Source of the DNA: 40CM-2-70-7 sp035631315
Lineage (GTDB): Bacteria; Gemmatimonadota; Gemmatimonadetes; Gemmatimonadales; GWC2-71-9
Assembly (NCBI GenBank): GCA_035631315.1
Contig: DASQIZ010000107.1
Location: forward strand, 106,240 to 170,239
DNA length: 64,000 bases
Direction of reading: 5' to 3'
The translations under genes and the position numbers were made by a program. Below, in pieces: positions 23,415 to 31,656 of the stretch (positions are counted from its first letter, which is position 1; the number at the start of each line of letters is the position of its first letter). The notes under the pieces are model-generated. The model saw only the letters and a program-made list of their open reading frames with translations. It ran no database searches and was not told where the DNA came from.

Positions 23415-26400
23415 TGCTCCTGGTGGAATCGGGCGTCCGCGGGAGCATCCACGGGCTGCGGCAGGACCTTCAGGTAGGAGATGAGCGCGTCCAGGTCCGT
23501 GAGCCCGACCGGCGTCGCGGGCACACCCTTGAGCATGGCGAACCCGGAGCCACCTGCGGCCATGAAGTCGCTCACGATCAGGGTGTAGGTCTGCTTCGCC
23601 TCGATCTTCCTGCCGTTGGTGAGCCGCGTCTTGGTAATCCGCTTCCCAGGCTCTTTCCGCGAGTCGTACCAGACTTCGACGCCACCCAGCTGGGCGCGTT
23701 CCTGGCCACCCGCCACCGCCCAGTCGAGCGCGGTGAGGAGCGTGGCCCCCGAGATCGAGAGCTTCACGAGCTTGTTGCCGAACGGCTGGACCTGGAAGAG
23801 ATCGCCGTAGGTGACCGTTCCCGCGGGCAGGTCGGCGCGAATGCCGCCGTTGTTCATGATGGCCACATCGCCCCGGCCCACGTTCAGCTGCGCGTCGGCG
23901 ATCAGGTGGCCGAGTGGGTATTCGTCCCCTTTGCGGGCGAGGGCGTAGCGGAGGGTGGCCACGGGACGCCGGGTCAGGGAGTCCACCTTCGCCTGCGCGT
24001 GCGCGACCAGACTCGCGACGGCGGTGTCGGCACCGACCTGGTCCGCGTACGCGTCGATCACCTTCGTGCGGACGGTGCAGCAGCGGCCGCCGGAACGGAT
24101 GAAGTCCGCCACCGCCACGTCCCTGGCGTTCGAAGCCGCCTCGACGATTGGGATGCCATTCACGCGAGTGTCGACCCGCCGGTGCGTGTGTCCCGCCACG
24201 ATCAGGTCCACCGACCCGGAGTCGAGCTGACGGGCCAGATCGATGATCTCGCCATGACAGGCGCCGGAATCACAGATCGCGCCTTCGTGCGCCAGCACGA
24301 TCACGAAGTTCCCGGCTTTCCGCGCCGCGGGGAGCTCGCGCTTCACCGCCGCCGCGAGATCGCCGAAGGTCAACCCGACCACGTTTCGCGGATCGGTGCT
24401 CGTCGGCGTGGTGATGGTCGTCAAACCCATCACGACGATTTTCAGGCCGCCGCGGGAGATGATGGTCCAGGGCTCGATCCAGGGCGGCCGGGCGCCCGAC
24501 GCATCGGTAATGTTCGCGGACAGGAAGGGGTAGCTCGCTTCGCCCATCCGGGCGCGCAGCGTGTCGATGCCCCAGTCGAACTCGTGGTTGCCGAGCGCGG
24601 CGGCGTCGATCTGAAAGTCGTTCATCGCGCGGATCACGGGACGGCCATACGCGAAATTCGATATCGGTGTGCCCTGCATCTCGTCGCCGCCATCCAGTCG
24701 CACGGCGGTACATCCGCAGTCCTTCGACAAGGAATCGATCCATACTTTCAGCGCCACTGCCCCGCCGACCAGGCGCCCTTGCGACCAGTCCCAGGTGCGT
24801 GACGCGAGCTGGCCATGCAGGTCCGTAATGGCCACGACCCGCAACAGCGTCGAGTCGACGTTCGATACCTGCGGCGCCGCCGGCCCGAAGGTCTGACGCA
24901 CCGCAGTGTAGGCGGGCATGAGGATGGACCAGTTCCGGTGATAGTACGCCGCGGCCGTGACGTTCACGTCCTTCTTGATCTCCGCCGCGAGGAGATCTCG
25001 GATGTCCTCCCCCCGGTCGTAGACGACCTTGGCGCCCTTCAGCAGGTCGTACCCTCCGCCCCCGACGGCGCGATAGTTCGACAACGCGATCGTGAATGAG
25101 TCCACGCCCGTCACCGGACGCCCCTTATAGAGGAGGCCGCGAATGCGCTGGCCCTCGGGTTGGCTCAGATCGATCTGGTAGTCGACCCCGGACACGATGT
25201 CGTAGTTGTAGCCGGCCACCGCCGGGTTGATCACCGGCTGTCCCGGCACATAGGTCCGGAAGTACTTGGCGCTCTGCTCGAGGTACTCCTTCAGCTGGCG
25301 ACCCGTGATCCGGACCGCCATGAGCGTGTTGTCGTACGGATAGACGCCCGCGAGATCCCGGAGATGGATCTCGCCCGGGAGGGATGCGCCCGGATCGAAG
25401 GACGGCGTCGCGGAGAGATCGGCACCCGCGTGACGACGCATGACCTCGTTCACGAAGTCGATCAGCGGCGTATCCTCCGCCCGCGAGTAGCGGCCATCGA
25501 ACCCCGCCTCGGCGTTGCCGAGCGTCCCGCCGGCCCAGATCCTGACGCGGTCGTGCGACGGGGCCTCCCGACGGACGAAGGAGGGCAGCTCGGCGACGCT
25601 CGCCAGCGGGATCAGGTCCGCCCGGATCTGGTCCACCGCCCACTTCCCGCCTTCCCGCTTGAGCGAGACGTGCACCACGGACAGCGAACGGCCCCAGAAG
25701 CCCGGTTGAACGAAGTGGACTCCGTTGATCACGCTGTCCTTCACTTCGCGATGCGTGTGGCCAAAGACGACGAGGTCGGGCTTGGACGTCATGCCCGCGA
25801 GCACGGCCGCGTTGTTCTCCGGCCCGACACCGGTCGTGTCATATGACGAGGGTTCGTTCAGGCCCGCGTGTACCAGCACGAGCTTGAAATCGACGCCCTG
25901 CCGGTCCAGCCCAGCGAGCGCGGCGGGGGCGGCCGCGGCGATCGGCAGCACCTTGATCTTGCCCGCGAGCTGCTGGCGATCCCAGACCGCGACACCGGGG
26001 GTTGTGAATCCGGTAATGCCGATCCGGATACCGTTGCGGACGATCACGGCGCTCGACGAGAACAGCGGTGCGTCGGCCCGCTCGGCCTGCGTCGCGGGGA
26101 CCATGACATTGGCGCTGAGATACCGGAACGTCGCATCGGCGACGGAGTTGCGGAGCACATCGACGCCGAAATCGAACTCGTGGTTTCCCGGAGTCGCGGC
26201 GTCGTAGTCGAGCGAGTTCAGTGCGTCGATCATCGGATGCGGACGAGCCGGCGCGACGCGGCCGTAGTAGCTCGCAAACAGGTTGCCTTCGATCACATCC
26301 CCGGCGTCCACCAGGACCACCTGCCCCGGATACTGAGCCCGGAGGGTCGCCAGAATCGTGGCGGCGCGGGAAAGCCCGCCCGGGGCTTCGGCGTCGCGGA

Positions 26401-26560
26401 CATCGTCCCACCCCAGCATGCGCCCGTGGAGATCCGTCGTGGCGACGATCACCAGATGGGCCGTGTCGGCGGCGGCGGGCGGTGTCGGCGTCGGTTTCGC
26501 GGCGGGCTTCGGGGCGGGAGTCGCCTGCAAGAGCAGCAGGAATGCGGCAATTGGTGTCAT
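23411..26560 (-). CDS. secreted tandem 5'-nucleotidase / metallophosphoesterase (two UshA-like modules)
   Basis: The 1049-residue protein has a short signal peptide and a Pro/Ala-rich linker. Two complete modules follow, each a metallophosphatase domain plus a 5'-nucleotidase C-terminal domain. Module one has ATTDLHGRM, VDAGDVIEGN, GNHEFDFGVD and VFGHTHRE. Module two has AITDLHGQL, LDGGDEMQGTP, GNHEFDWGID and VAGHTHRR. All metal-binding motifs look intact in both. The family hydrolyses 5'-nucleotides and 2',3'-cyclic nucleotides in the periplasm. Being first in the operon before add, nupC and pnp, it probably supplies nucleosides and phosphate. The promoter region carries a PHO-box-like repeat shared with the divergent phoB-like gene. 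Confidence 0.92.
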   Translation of the reverse strand: MTPIAAFLLLLQATPAPKPAAKPTPTPPAAADTAHLVIVATTDLHGRMLGWDDVRDAEAPGGLSRAATILATLRAQYPGQVVLVDAGDVIEGNLFASYYGRVAPARPHPMIDALNSLDYDAATPGNHEFDFGVDVLRNSVADATFRYLSANVMVPATQAERADAPLFSSSAVIVRNGIRIGITGFTTPGVAVWDRQQLAGKIKVLPIAAAAPAALAGLDRQGVDFKLVLVHAGLNEPSSYDTTGVGPENNAAVLAGMTSKPDLVVFGHTHREVKDSVINGVHFVQPGFWGRSLSVVHVSLKREGGKWAVDQIRADLIPLASVAELPSFVRREAPSHDRVRIWAGGTLGNAEAGFDGRYSRAEDTPLIDFVNEVMRRHAGADLSATPSFDPGASLPGEIHLRDLAGVYPYDNTLMAVRITGRQLKEYLEQSAKYFRTYVPGQPVINPAVAGYNYDIVSGVDYQIDLSQPEGQRIRGLLYKGRPVTGVDSFTIALSNYRAVGGGGYDLLKGAKVVYDRGEDIRDLLAAEIKKDVNVTAAAYYHRNWSILMPAYTAVRQTFGPAAPQVSNVDSTLLRVVAITDLHGQLASRTWDWSQGRLVGGAVALKVWIDSLSKDCGCTAVRLDGGDEMQGTPISNFAYGRPVIRAMNDFQIDAAALGNHEFDWGIDTLRARMGEASYPFLSANITDASGARPPWIEPWTIISRGGLKIVVMGLTTITTPTSTDPRNVVGLTFGDLAAAVKRELPAARKAGNFVIVLAHEGAICDSGACHGEIIDLARQLDSGSVDLIVAGHTHRRVDTRVNGIPIVEAASNARDVAVADFIRSGGRCCTVRTKVIDAYADQVGADTAVASLVAHAQAKVDSLTRRPVATLRYALARKGDEYPLGHLIADAQLNVGRGDVAIMNNGGIRADLPAGTVTYGDLFQVQPFGNKLVKLSISGATLLTALDWAVAGGQERAQLGGVEVWYDSRKEPGKRITKTRLTNGRKIEAKQTYTLIVSDFMAAGGSGFAMLKGVPATPVGLTDLDALISYLKVLPQPVDAPADARFHQEH

Positions 26561-26604
26561 AGTGCGGTCTAAATTGCGAGAGCACTTGGCTTCGCGCTAC
26601 CTTC

Positions 26605-26622
26605 GTCACAGTCGTGTCACGG
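26605..26622. promoter_or_regulatory. PHO-box-like direct repeat between nucleotidase and phoB-like genes
   Basis: GTCACAG (26605-26611) and GTCACGG (26616-26622) are 7-base repeats with starts 11 bases apart, the geometry of PhoB sites. The site is 45 bases from the nucleotidase start and 65 from the regulator start, so it could serve both. Similar 7-4-7 repeats precede the porin and pstC genes. Binding is inferred. Confidence 0.55.
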
Positions 26623-26686
26623 GCATCCGGCAATCCTGCGTGGCACCGATATCTTCATGCGCTATGCCAACACACTTGAGTAACCG

Positions 26687-27412
26687 GTGAACCTGTCGGC
26701 GCGGGTTCTGGTTGTCGACGACGAGGCGGACATCACCGCCCTGGTCGCGTATCATCTGGCCAAGGCGGGCTATCGGGTGAGCACGGCCGCCTCCGGCGTC
26801 GAAGCGCTCAACGCGGTGCGCGAGGAGCGCCCCGATCTGGTGGTGCTCGACCTGATGCTTCCGGGCCGGTCGGGATTCGACGTGCTCACGGACCTGCGTG
26901 GCCGTCCGGAAACCAAGGACGTCGGCGTCGTGCTCCTGACCGCCAAGAAAGACGAGCCCGACCGCATCAAGGGACTGTCGCTCGGCGCTGACGACTATCT
27001 CGCGAAGCCGTTCTCTCCCCAGGAATTGGTACTCCGCGTCGGCGCCGTGTTGCGCCGGTTGACGGCGCCCGCCGTGAGCGCGGGCGGTGTCCTGGCCGCC
27101 GGACCCGTTCGTCTCGACGTGGCCGCACACAAAGCCGAAGTGGATGGCGAAGCCGTCGATCTCACGGCGACCGAATTCCGCCTGCTCCGCCTGCTCATCG
27201 AACGCGAAGGCCGCGTGCAGGACCGCACGCAGCTCCTCGAGACGGTCTGGCGCGCGCAGCCGGACATTCAGACCCGGACGGTCGACATGCACGTCCAGCG
27301 GCTCCGCACCAAGCTTGGCCGCGCGGGCTCGTGCATTGAGACCGTCCGCGGCGTGGGCTACCGCTTCCGCACGCCGATCCCGCAGCCCGCGGCCCGCACG
27401 AAGAAACGCTGA
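26687..27412 (+). CDS. phoB: PhoB-like response regulator (OmpR family)
   Basis: The 241-residue protein starts at GTG 26687. The receiver domain (about 1-120) has VVDDEAD, phospho-acceptor Asp55 in VVLDLMLPG, a Thr-Ala pair in LLTAKKDE and Lys107 in YLAKPFSP. The C-terminal winged helix (about 140-235) has LTATEFRLLRLL and RTVDMHVQRLRTKLG, with the VRGVGYRF ending. It shares TGATG with the sensor kinase gene. Its place beside a nucleotidase, Ppk and Ppx genes, and near PHO-like repeats, supports phosphate control. Sequence alone does not prove PhoB over another OmpR-type regulator. Confidence 0.82.
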   Translation: MNLSARVLVVDDEADITALVAYHLAKAGYRVSTAASGVEALNAVREERPDLVVLDLMLPGRSGFDVLTDLRGRPETKDVGVVLLTAKKDEPDRIKGLSLGADDYLAKPFSPQELVLRVGAVLRRLTAPAVSAGGVLAAGPVRLDVAAHKAEVDGEAVDLTATEFRLLRLLIEREGRVQDRTQLLETVWRAQPDIQTRTVDMHVQRLRTKLGRAGSCIETVRGVGYRFRTPIPQPAARTKKR

Positions 27413-29142
27413 TGCGGCTGGCGACACGGTTTTTCCTCGCCACCAGCGCCCTGGTGACGATCGCGGTGGCGACACTCACGATTTCCACTGACCACACGCT
27501 GCAGCGGGAATTGGGGACGCGGTTCGAGGCCGCGCTCGAGAGCGACGCGCGCCTCATTGCGACCCAGGTACCGGCCGACTCCACCAAATGGTCCGATGCC
27601 GCCCACCGGCTCGGCGCCCTGATCGGCCGCCGGGTCACCTTGATCGATCCGACGGGCCGGGTTCGGGGCGACGCGGATTTTCCCCCGGAAGCCCTGCCCC
27701 ATCTCGAAAACCATTTGATGCGTCCCGAAGTCCAGCAGGCGCTCCGGCAGGGCGTCGGCACCTACCAACGGCTTTCGGTTTCGACCAATGAGCGGCAGCT
27801 CTACGTCGCGGTGCGCGACGGTCCCCCGGGGATCGCCATCGTCCGGGTGTCTGCCACCCTCGCGAGCGTGGACACGGCGGTGTGGGAGACGGAGCGCACG
27901 ATCCTCGGTGTCGGCGTCCTCGCCGTCCTGGGCGCCGCGTTACTCGCGTGGATCACAGGACTCTCCCTTTCCCGGCCGCTGGTGCAGCTCGCGGGGAGCG
28001 CGCGGGTCATCGCGGCGGAAGGAGAGCCCGTCTTCCCCGACTCCCGCATTCGGGAAGTGGCCGATCACGTGCGCGCCCTGCGGGCGATGCACGAGGAGCT
28101 CCAGAGCCGCTTCGCGGAGCTGCGCCGGGAGCGCGAGGAGTCGCGTACCCTCGTCGAGTCCATGACCGACGGGGTCATTGCCGCCGACGCCGCGGGCCAG
28201 GTCGGCACCTGTAATGCCGCCGCCCGCCGGATGCTCGGCCGGACATCCGACGAAGCGATCCCCGAACTCGCCCTCCTCTTTCTCGAAAAGGGGTCGCGGG
28301 ACTTCGTCCGCGACGTCGTCGCGGGGAAGGAAGTGGACGAGCGCGAGTTGATCGTCGGAGGACGGGTCCTCCTCGGAACCGGCCGCATGCTGCCCGACGG
28401 CGGCACGCTGTTCGTGCTGCGGGACGTCACGGCCCTGCGCCGTCTCGAAACGGTCCGCCGGGATTTCGTGGCGAACGTGTCGCATGAGCTGAAGACGCCC
28501 CTGACCTCCATCGCCGGGTACGCGGAGACGATCGCGTCGGAGGCTGAGGCCGAGTCCCCGGCGCGGCACTTCGCCAGCACCATTCTCGCGAATGCGAAGC
28601 GCATGCACCGGCTCGTCGAAGACCTCCTCGATCTCTCGAGAATCGAGTCGGGTGGCTGGCGCCCCGTGCCGAGGGTGGTGGACCTCAATGCCTCCGCCCG
28701 GGATGCTTGGACGCCCTTCGCTGAGGCCGCGGAGGATCGCGGGGTGAGCTTCGCCCAGAAGGTGCCGGCGTCGCTCACCATCGCCGTGGATCCCGATGCC
28801 CTCCGGCAGATCCTCTCGAACCTCTACGACAACGCGCTCCGGCACACGCCGCGGGGCGGCACCATCACCGTCTGGGCGGCTCCCGCGGGCGAGGGCGTGG
28901 TTCTGGAAGTCCGCGATACCGGCTCCGGGATCGGGGCCGAGCACCTGCCCCGCATTTTCGAGCGGTTCTATCGCGCGGATCCCGCACGCTCCCGCGACCA
29001 GGGAGGCACGGGCCTCGGGTTGTCCATCGTGAAGCACCTGGTGGAGGCCCACGCCGGCCGGGTGGATGCGGAGAGCGCGCCGGGGCGGGGAACGACGATT
29101 CGCATGGTGCTGCCGCCACCGATCTCCGTTACACAGTCGTAG
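27412..29142 (+). CDS. phoR: PhoR-like sensor histidine kinase
   Basis: The 576-residue protein has an N-terminal membrane segment (about 5-22), an extracytoplasmic region, a second membrane segment (about 163-183), then a HAMP-like stretch, a PAS domain (about 245-345), the H box FVANVSHELKTPLTSIAGYAE, an N box with NLYDNALRHTP, DTGSGIG and GGTGLGLSIVKHL. This is the PhoR/ResE type of layout. It should phosphorylate the regulator encoded upstream. The extracytoplasmic domain is larger than in E. coli PhoR, where phosphate status is read through the Pst-PhoU complex; a separate signal is possible. Confidence 0.85.
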   Translation: MRLATRFFLATSALVTIAVATLTISTDHTLQRELGTRFEAALESDARLIATQVPADSTKWSDAAHRLGALIGRRVTLIDPTGRVRGDADFPPEALPHLENHLMRPEVQQALRQGVGTYQRLSVSTNERQLYVAVRDGPPGIAIVRVSATLASVDTAVWETERTILGVGVLAVLGAALLAWITGLSLSRPLVQLAGSARVIAAEGEPVFPDSRIREVADHVRALRAMHEELQSRFAELRREREESRTLVESMTDGVIAADAAGQVGTCNAAARRMLGRTSDEAIPELALLFLEKGSRDFVRDVVAGKEVDERELIVGGRVLLGTGRMLPDGGTLFVLRDVTALRRLETVRRDFVANVSHELKTPLTSIAGYAETIASEAEAESPARHFASTILANAKRMHRLVEDLLDLSRIESGGWRPVPRVVDLNASARDAWTPFAEAAEDRGVSFAQKVPASLTIAVDPDALRQILSNLYDNALRHTPRGGTITVWAAPAGEGVVLEVRDTGSGIGAEHLPRIFERFYRADPARSRDQGGTGLGLSIVKHLVEAHAGRVDAESAPGRGTTIRMVLPPPISVTQS

Positions 29143-29145
29143 CAC
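29128..29145 (+). promoter_or_regulatory. candidate PHO-box-like repeat overlapping the phoR stop
   Basis: GTTACAC (29128-29134) and GTAGCAC (29139-29145) have starts 11 bases apart and are separated by AGTC. The first half is identical to the first half of the site before the porin gene. It lies 44 bases upstream of the glycosyltransferase start. The second half is degenerate and the site includes the phoR stop codon, so confidence is limited. Confidence 0.35.
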
Positions 29146-29188
29146 TGCCTTCACTCCCACTTGACGCCTCACGCCGATTCTCATTGGC

Positions 29189-30337
29189 GTGCGAATCGCG
29201 TTGGTTTCAGATACGTATGCGCCACAGGTGAACGGCGTCACGACGGTTCTTCGCCGGATTGTGCGAGCCGTCGGAGATGCCGGACACCTGGCGGCCATGG
29301 TCGCGCCGGCATATCCGGGAGGGCACCCACCCGATCCGCTTGAGTTGCGGGTGCCGTCCCTGCCCTTCCCGCCGTACCCCAGCATTCGTCTTTCCCTTCC
29401 CCTGACGCGCCGCATCAATCGTTACCTCGGCCATTTCGACCCCGATCTCGTGCACGTCGCCACCGAAGGCCCCCTCGGCGTCGTGGGCCGCGCGTGGGCG
29501 CTGAAGCATGACGTACCGCTGATGACCTCCTTCCACACGGACTTCCCCCGGTACGCGCGTGACTATCGCGCCGGGATTCTGGAGTCCGCGGTGTGGAAAT
29601 GGCTGGCCTGGTTCCATCGGCCCGCGGCCATGACCCACACGCCGGGCGACGGGACGCGCGACGAGCTCCTGGCGCACGGCATCGCACAGGCGGTGGTGTG
29701 GGGACGTGGAGTGGATTCGACGCACTTCAATCCTTCACGGAAGACCGCGGCTTGTCGCGAGTGGCTCGGCGGCACGGCGGATTCGGCGATCGTCCTGCAC
29801 GTCGGCCGCCTGGCTCCCGAAAAGAACCTCGACGTGCTGGCGGATGCCTGGGCGCTGGCCCATGCGGAGCTGGGAGACCGGGTCACCTTCGCGCTCGCGG
29901 GAGCCGGCCCGCTCGAGCGGCGACTCCACGCCCGCCTCCCGTTCGCCAGGCATATCGGCTTCGTAGACCGCGAAACACTGGCCACGCTCTACGCCAGCGC
30001 CGACCTCTGTGTGCTTCCGTCCAAAACCGAGACCTGCGGCCTGGTGGCCCTCGAAGCGATGGCTTCGGGACTTCCAGTGGTCGCGGCCAATGCCGGTGGA
30101 TTGAAGGAAAGCGTGAGGGACCGCGAGACGGGCTTCCTGGTGACGCCCGACGACGCGCGTGGCTACGCCCATGCGATCAGAGAGCTGGTCGATCAGTCGC
30201 TCTTGCGCCGCGAGTACGGCGCGGCGGCCCGGCGCGTCGCCGTGGAGCGTGACGTGCGCCCGGAGGATGCCGAGCTCCTTGCTCAATACGCCGCGGTCAG
30301 CGGCAAACCTGAGAGGACTGCATCGTGCGCCGCGTAA
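29189..30337 (+). CDS. GT4-family glycosyltransferase
   Basis: Starting at GTG 29189, the 382-residue protein has the GT-B fold markers of GT4 retaining enzymes. The N-terminal glycine loop is SDTYAPQVNGVTTVLR. The acceptor region has TSFHTDFPRYAR, then VVWGRGVDSTHFNP and VGRLAPEKNLDVLA. The donor-site segment is LPSKTETCGLVALEAMASGLPVVA, with the E-x7-E pattern. It resembles mannosyl- and glucosyl-transferases that modify diacylglycerol or phosphatidylinositol (MgtA/SqdX-like). The neighbours (PhoBR, phosphodiesterase, PAP2) suggest glycolipid synthesis during phosphate limitation. This is inference from context. Confidence 0.85.
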   Translation: MRIALVSDTYAPQVNGVTTVLRRIVRAVGDAGHLAAMVAPAYPGGHPPDPLELRVPSLPFPPYPSIRLSLPLTRRINRYLGHFDPDLVHVATEGPLGVVGRAWALKHDVPLMTSFHTDFPRYARDYRAGILESAVWKWLAWFHRPAAMTHTPGDGTRDELLAHGIAQAVVWGRGVDSTHFNPSRKTAACREWLGGTADSAIVLHVGRLAPEKNLDVLADAWALAHAELGDRVTFALAGAGPLERRLHARLPFARHIGFVDRETLATLYASADLCVLPSKTETCGLVALEAMASGLPVVAANAGGLKESVRDRETGFLVTPDDARGYAHAIRELVDQSLLRREYGAAARRVAVERDVRPEDAELLAQYAAVSGKPERTASCAA

Positions 30338-31152
30338 TCCTGATCCTGATCGACGGGCTCCGGCCCGATGCCATCACGCCGAGCATCATGCCGTCGCTCG
30401 ACGCCTTCGCGCACAACTACACCCTCGCGCTCCGCGCGACGACGGTGCGGCCGAGTACCACCGTGGCGGCGCTCGCCTCGCTCGCGACCGGCGTCGGTCC
30501 GGCCAACCACCGGTTGGTCGAACCGGGACTCGGCTTCCTCGGCAGGCTCGGCGGACTTCGTCCCGTGGCCCGCGAGCTCGGCAAAGGGGGAGTCCCGGTA
30601 GACGTGGTGAGCGGCGAGCTCGCGATGGGTGCCTGGCCCATCGCTCAGGCGCTGGCCTCGGCGGCCGGTGTGCGCAAAGTGGTGTCCGGTGGGCGGACGC
30701 CGCTCGACGCCGCGACGGCAACCAACCAGATCCTCCTCGAAGGTGAAGAGCAGGCGGTGTTCGTGTACCTCCCCGACTGCGATCGCGCCGGACATGCGTA
30801 CGGCTGGATGTCGCCGGAGTATCTCAAGGCCGCATCCGCGGTCGATGTCGCGGTGGGACGACTGACGGGCTGGGTGGACGATGCGCTGGTGATGGTGCTC
30901 GCCGATCATGGCGGCGGCGGCGTGCGCCCCGACGACCACGACGAGCCCCACGAGATCAACGACCACATCCCGCTCATCATCGGTGGCGTGGGCGCGACCC
31001 GGAAGCATCAGCTCACACGGCCCGTGTCGATTCTCGATGTACCGGCGACGCTCCTTTGGTGGTTCTCCCGTCCCATCCCGCCGTCGTACGAAGGGCGGCC
31101 CATCACCGAGGCGCTCTCTCAGCCGGCCCGTCCCGTGGAGGTGCTCGCCTGA
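30325..31152 (+). CDS. alkaline-phosphatase-superfamily phosphodiesterase-like protein
   Basis: GTG 30325 overlaps the glycosyltransferase end by 13 bases. The 275-residue protein shows the superfamily metal sites: LILIDGLRPDAI near the N terminus, the nucleophile region VRPSTTVAALASLATG (a Thr as nucleophile), GWMSPEYL, LADHGGGG and the later HEINDHIPLIIGG. It fits the type I phosphodiesterase/nucleotide pyrophosphatase group. No signal peptide is obvious, so it may be cytoplasmic. Phosphodiester or phospholipid head-group cleavage is possible in this setting. The substrate is not shown by sequence. Confidence 0.78.
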   Translation: MRRVILILIDGLRPDAITPSIMPSLDAFAHNYTLALRATTVRPSTTVAALASLATGVGPANHRLVEPGLGFLGRLGGLRPVARELGKGGVPVDVVSGELAMGAWPIAQALASAAGVRKVVSGGRTPLDAATATNQILLEGEEQAVFVYLPDCDRAGHAYGWMSPEYLKAASAVDVAVGRLTGWVDDALVMVLADHGGGGVRPDDHDEPHEINDHIPLIIGGVGATRKHQLTRPVSILDVPATLLWWFSRPIPPSYEGRPITEALSQPARPVEVLA

Positions 31153-31184
31153 GCCGCTGGCTCACGCACCTCGGAGGCGCCCGG

Positions 31185-31577
31185 GTGACCCTGGGCGTGG
31201 GCGCGGTCCTGCTCGCCTTCAGCCGCGAGCGCCATCTCGGGGTCGCGGTGCTCGTCGCAAATGCCGGCTCCCACCTCGCGGTTCAGCTGTTGAAGCGTGC
31301 GGTCCATCGGCCCCGGCCCTGTGATGCCAATGGCGTCCCGCTCGCGCTCGTCGATCTTCCCGACCCCTACTCATTTCCCTCGGGACACGCCGCCGCCGCC
31401 ACCGCCGTCGCGACGTCCATCTCCCTGGCACATCCGGCTCTCGCACCCGCGCTGCTCCCGCTGGCCATCCTGATCTCCCGCTCCCGGGTTACGCTGCGAG
31501 TCCATCATCCAGGCGACGTGATCGCGGGGGCGGTGTTGGGTGCTTCAGGTGCCATCGCCGCGGCGACTCTCCTCTAG
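31185..31577 (+). CDS. small PAP2-family phosphatase
   Basis: The protein has the three PAP2 signatures: K-x6-RP in KRAVHRPRP, PSGH in FPSGHAAAATA, and SR-x5-H-x3-D in SRVTLRVHHPGD. Together they form the phosphatidate/undecaprenyl-diphosphate phosphatase active site in a multi-pass membrane protein. GTG 31185 has CGGAGG at a good distance and gives 130 residues. Coding potential continues upstream to the previous stop, where a CTG at about 31149 could also start. The length is short for the family. Removing phosphate from phosphatidate to give diacylglycerol would suit the neighbouring glycosyltransferase. Confidence 0.78.
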   Translation: MTLGVGAVLLAFSRERHLGVAVLVANAGSHLAVQLLKRAVHRPRPCDANGVPLALVDLPDPYSFPSGHAAAATAVATSISLAHPALAPALLPLAILISRSRVTLRVHHPGDVIAGAVLGASGAIAAATLL

Positions 31578-31656
31578 GCAAATCGCTTTGTAACAAAGTG
31601 TTAGAGCGTTGCGCGGCCGTGACGAATCGGGGCTAACTTCCCGGTTTGAGGGCCCG

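Noticed and set aside
31585..31605. PHO box upstream of ppx
   Set aside because: CTTTGTAACAAAG is a palindrome and the nearest repeat spacing is 10, not 11; the resemblance to the other four sites is too weak.
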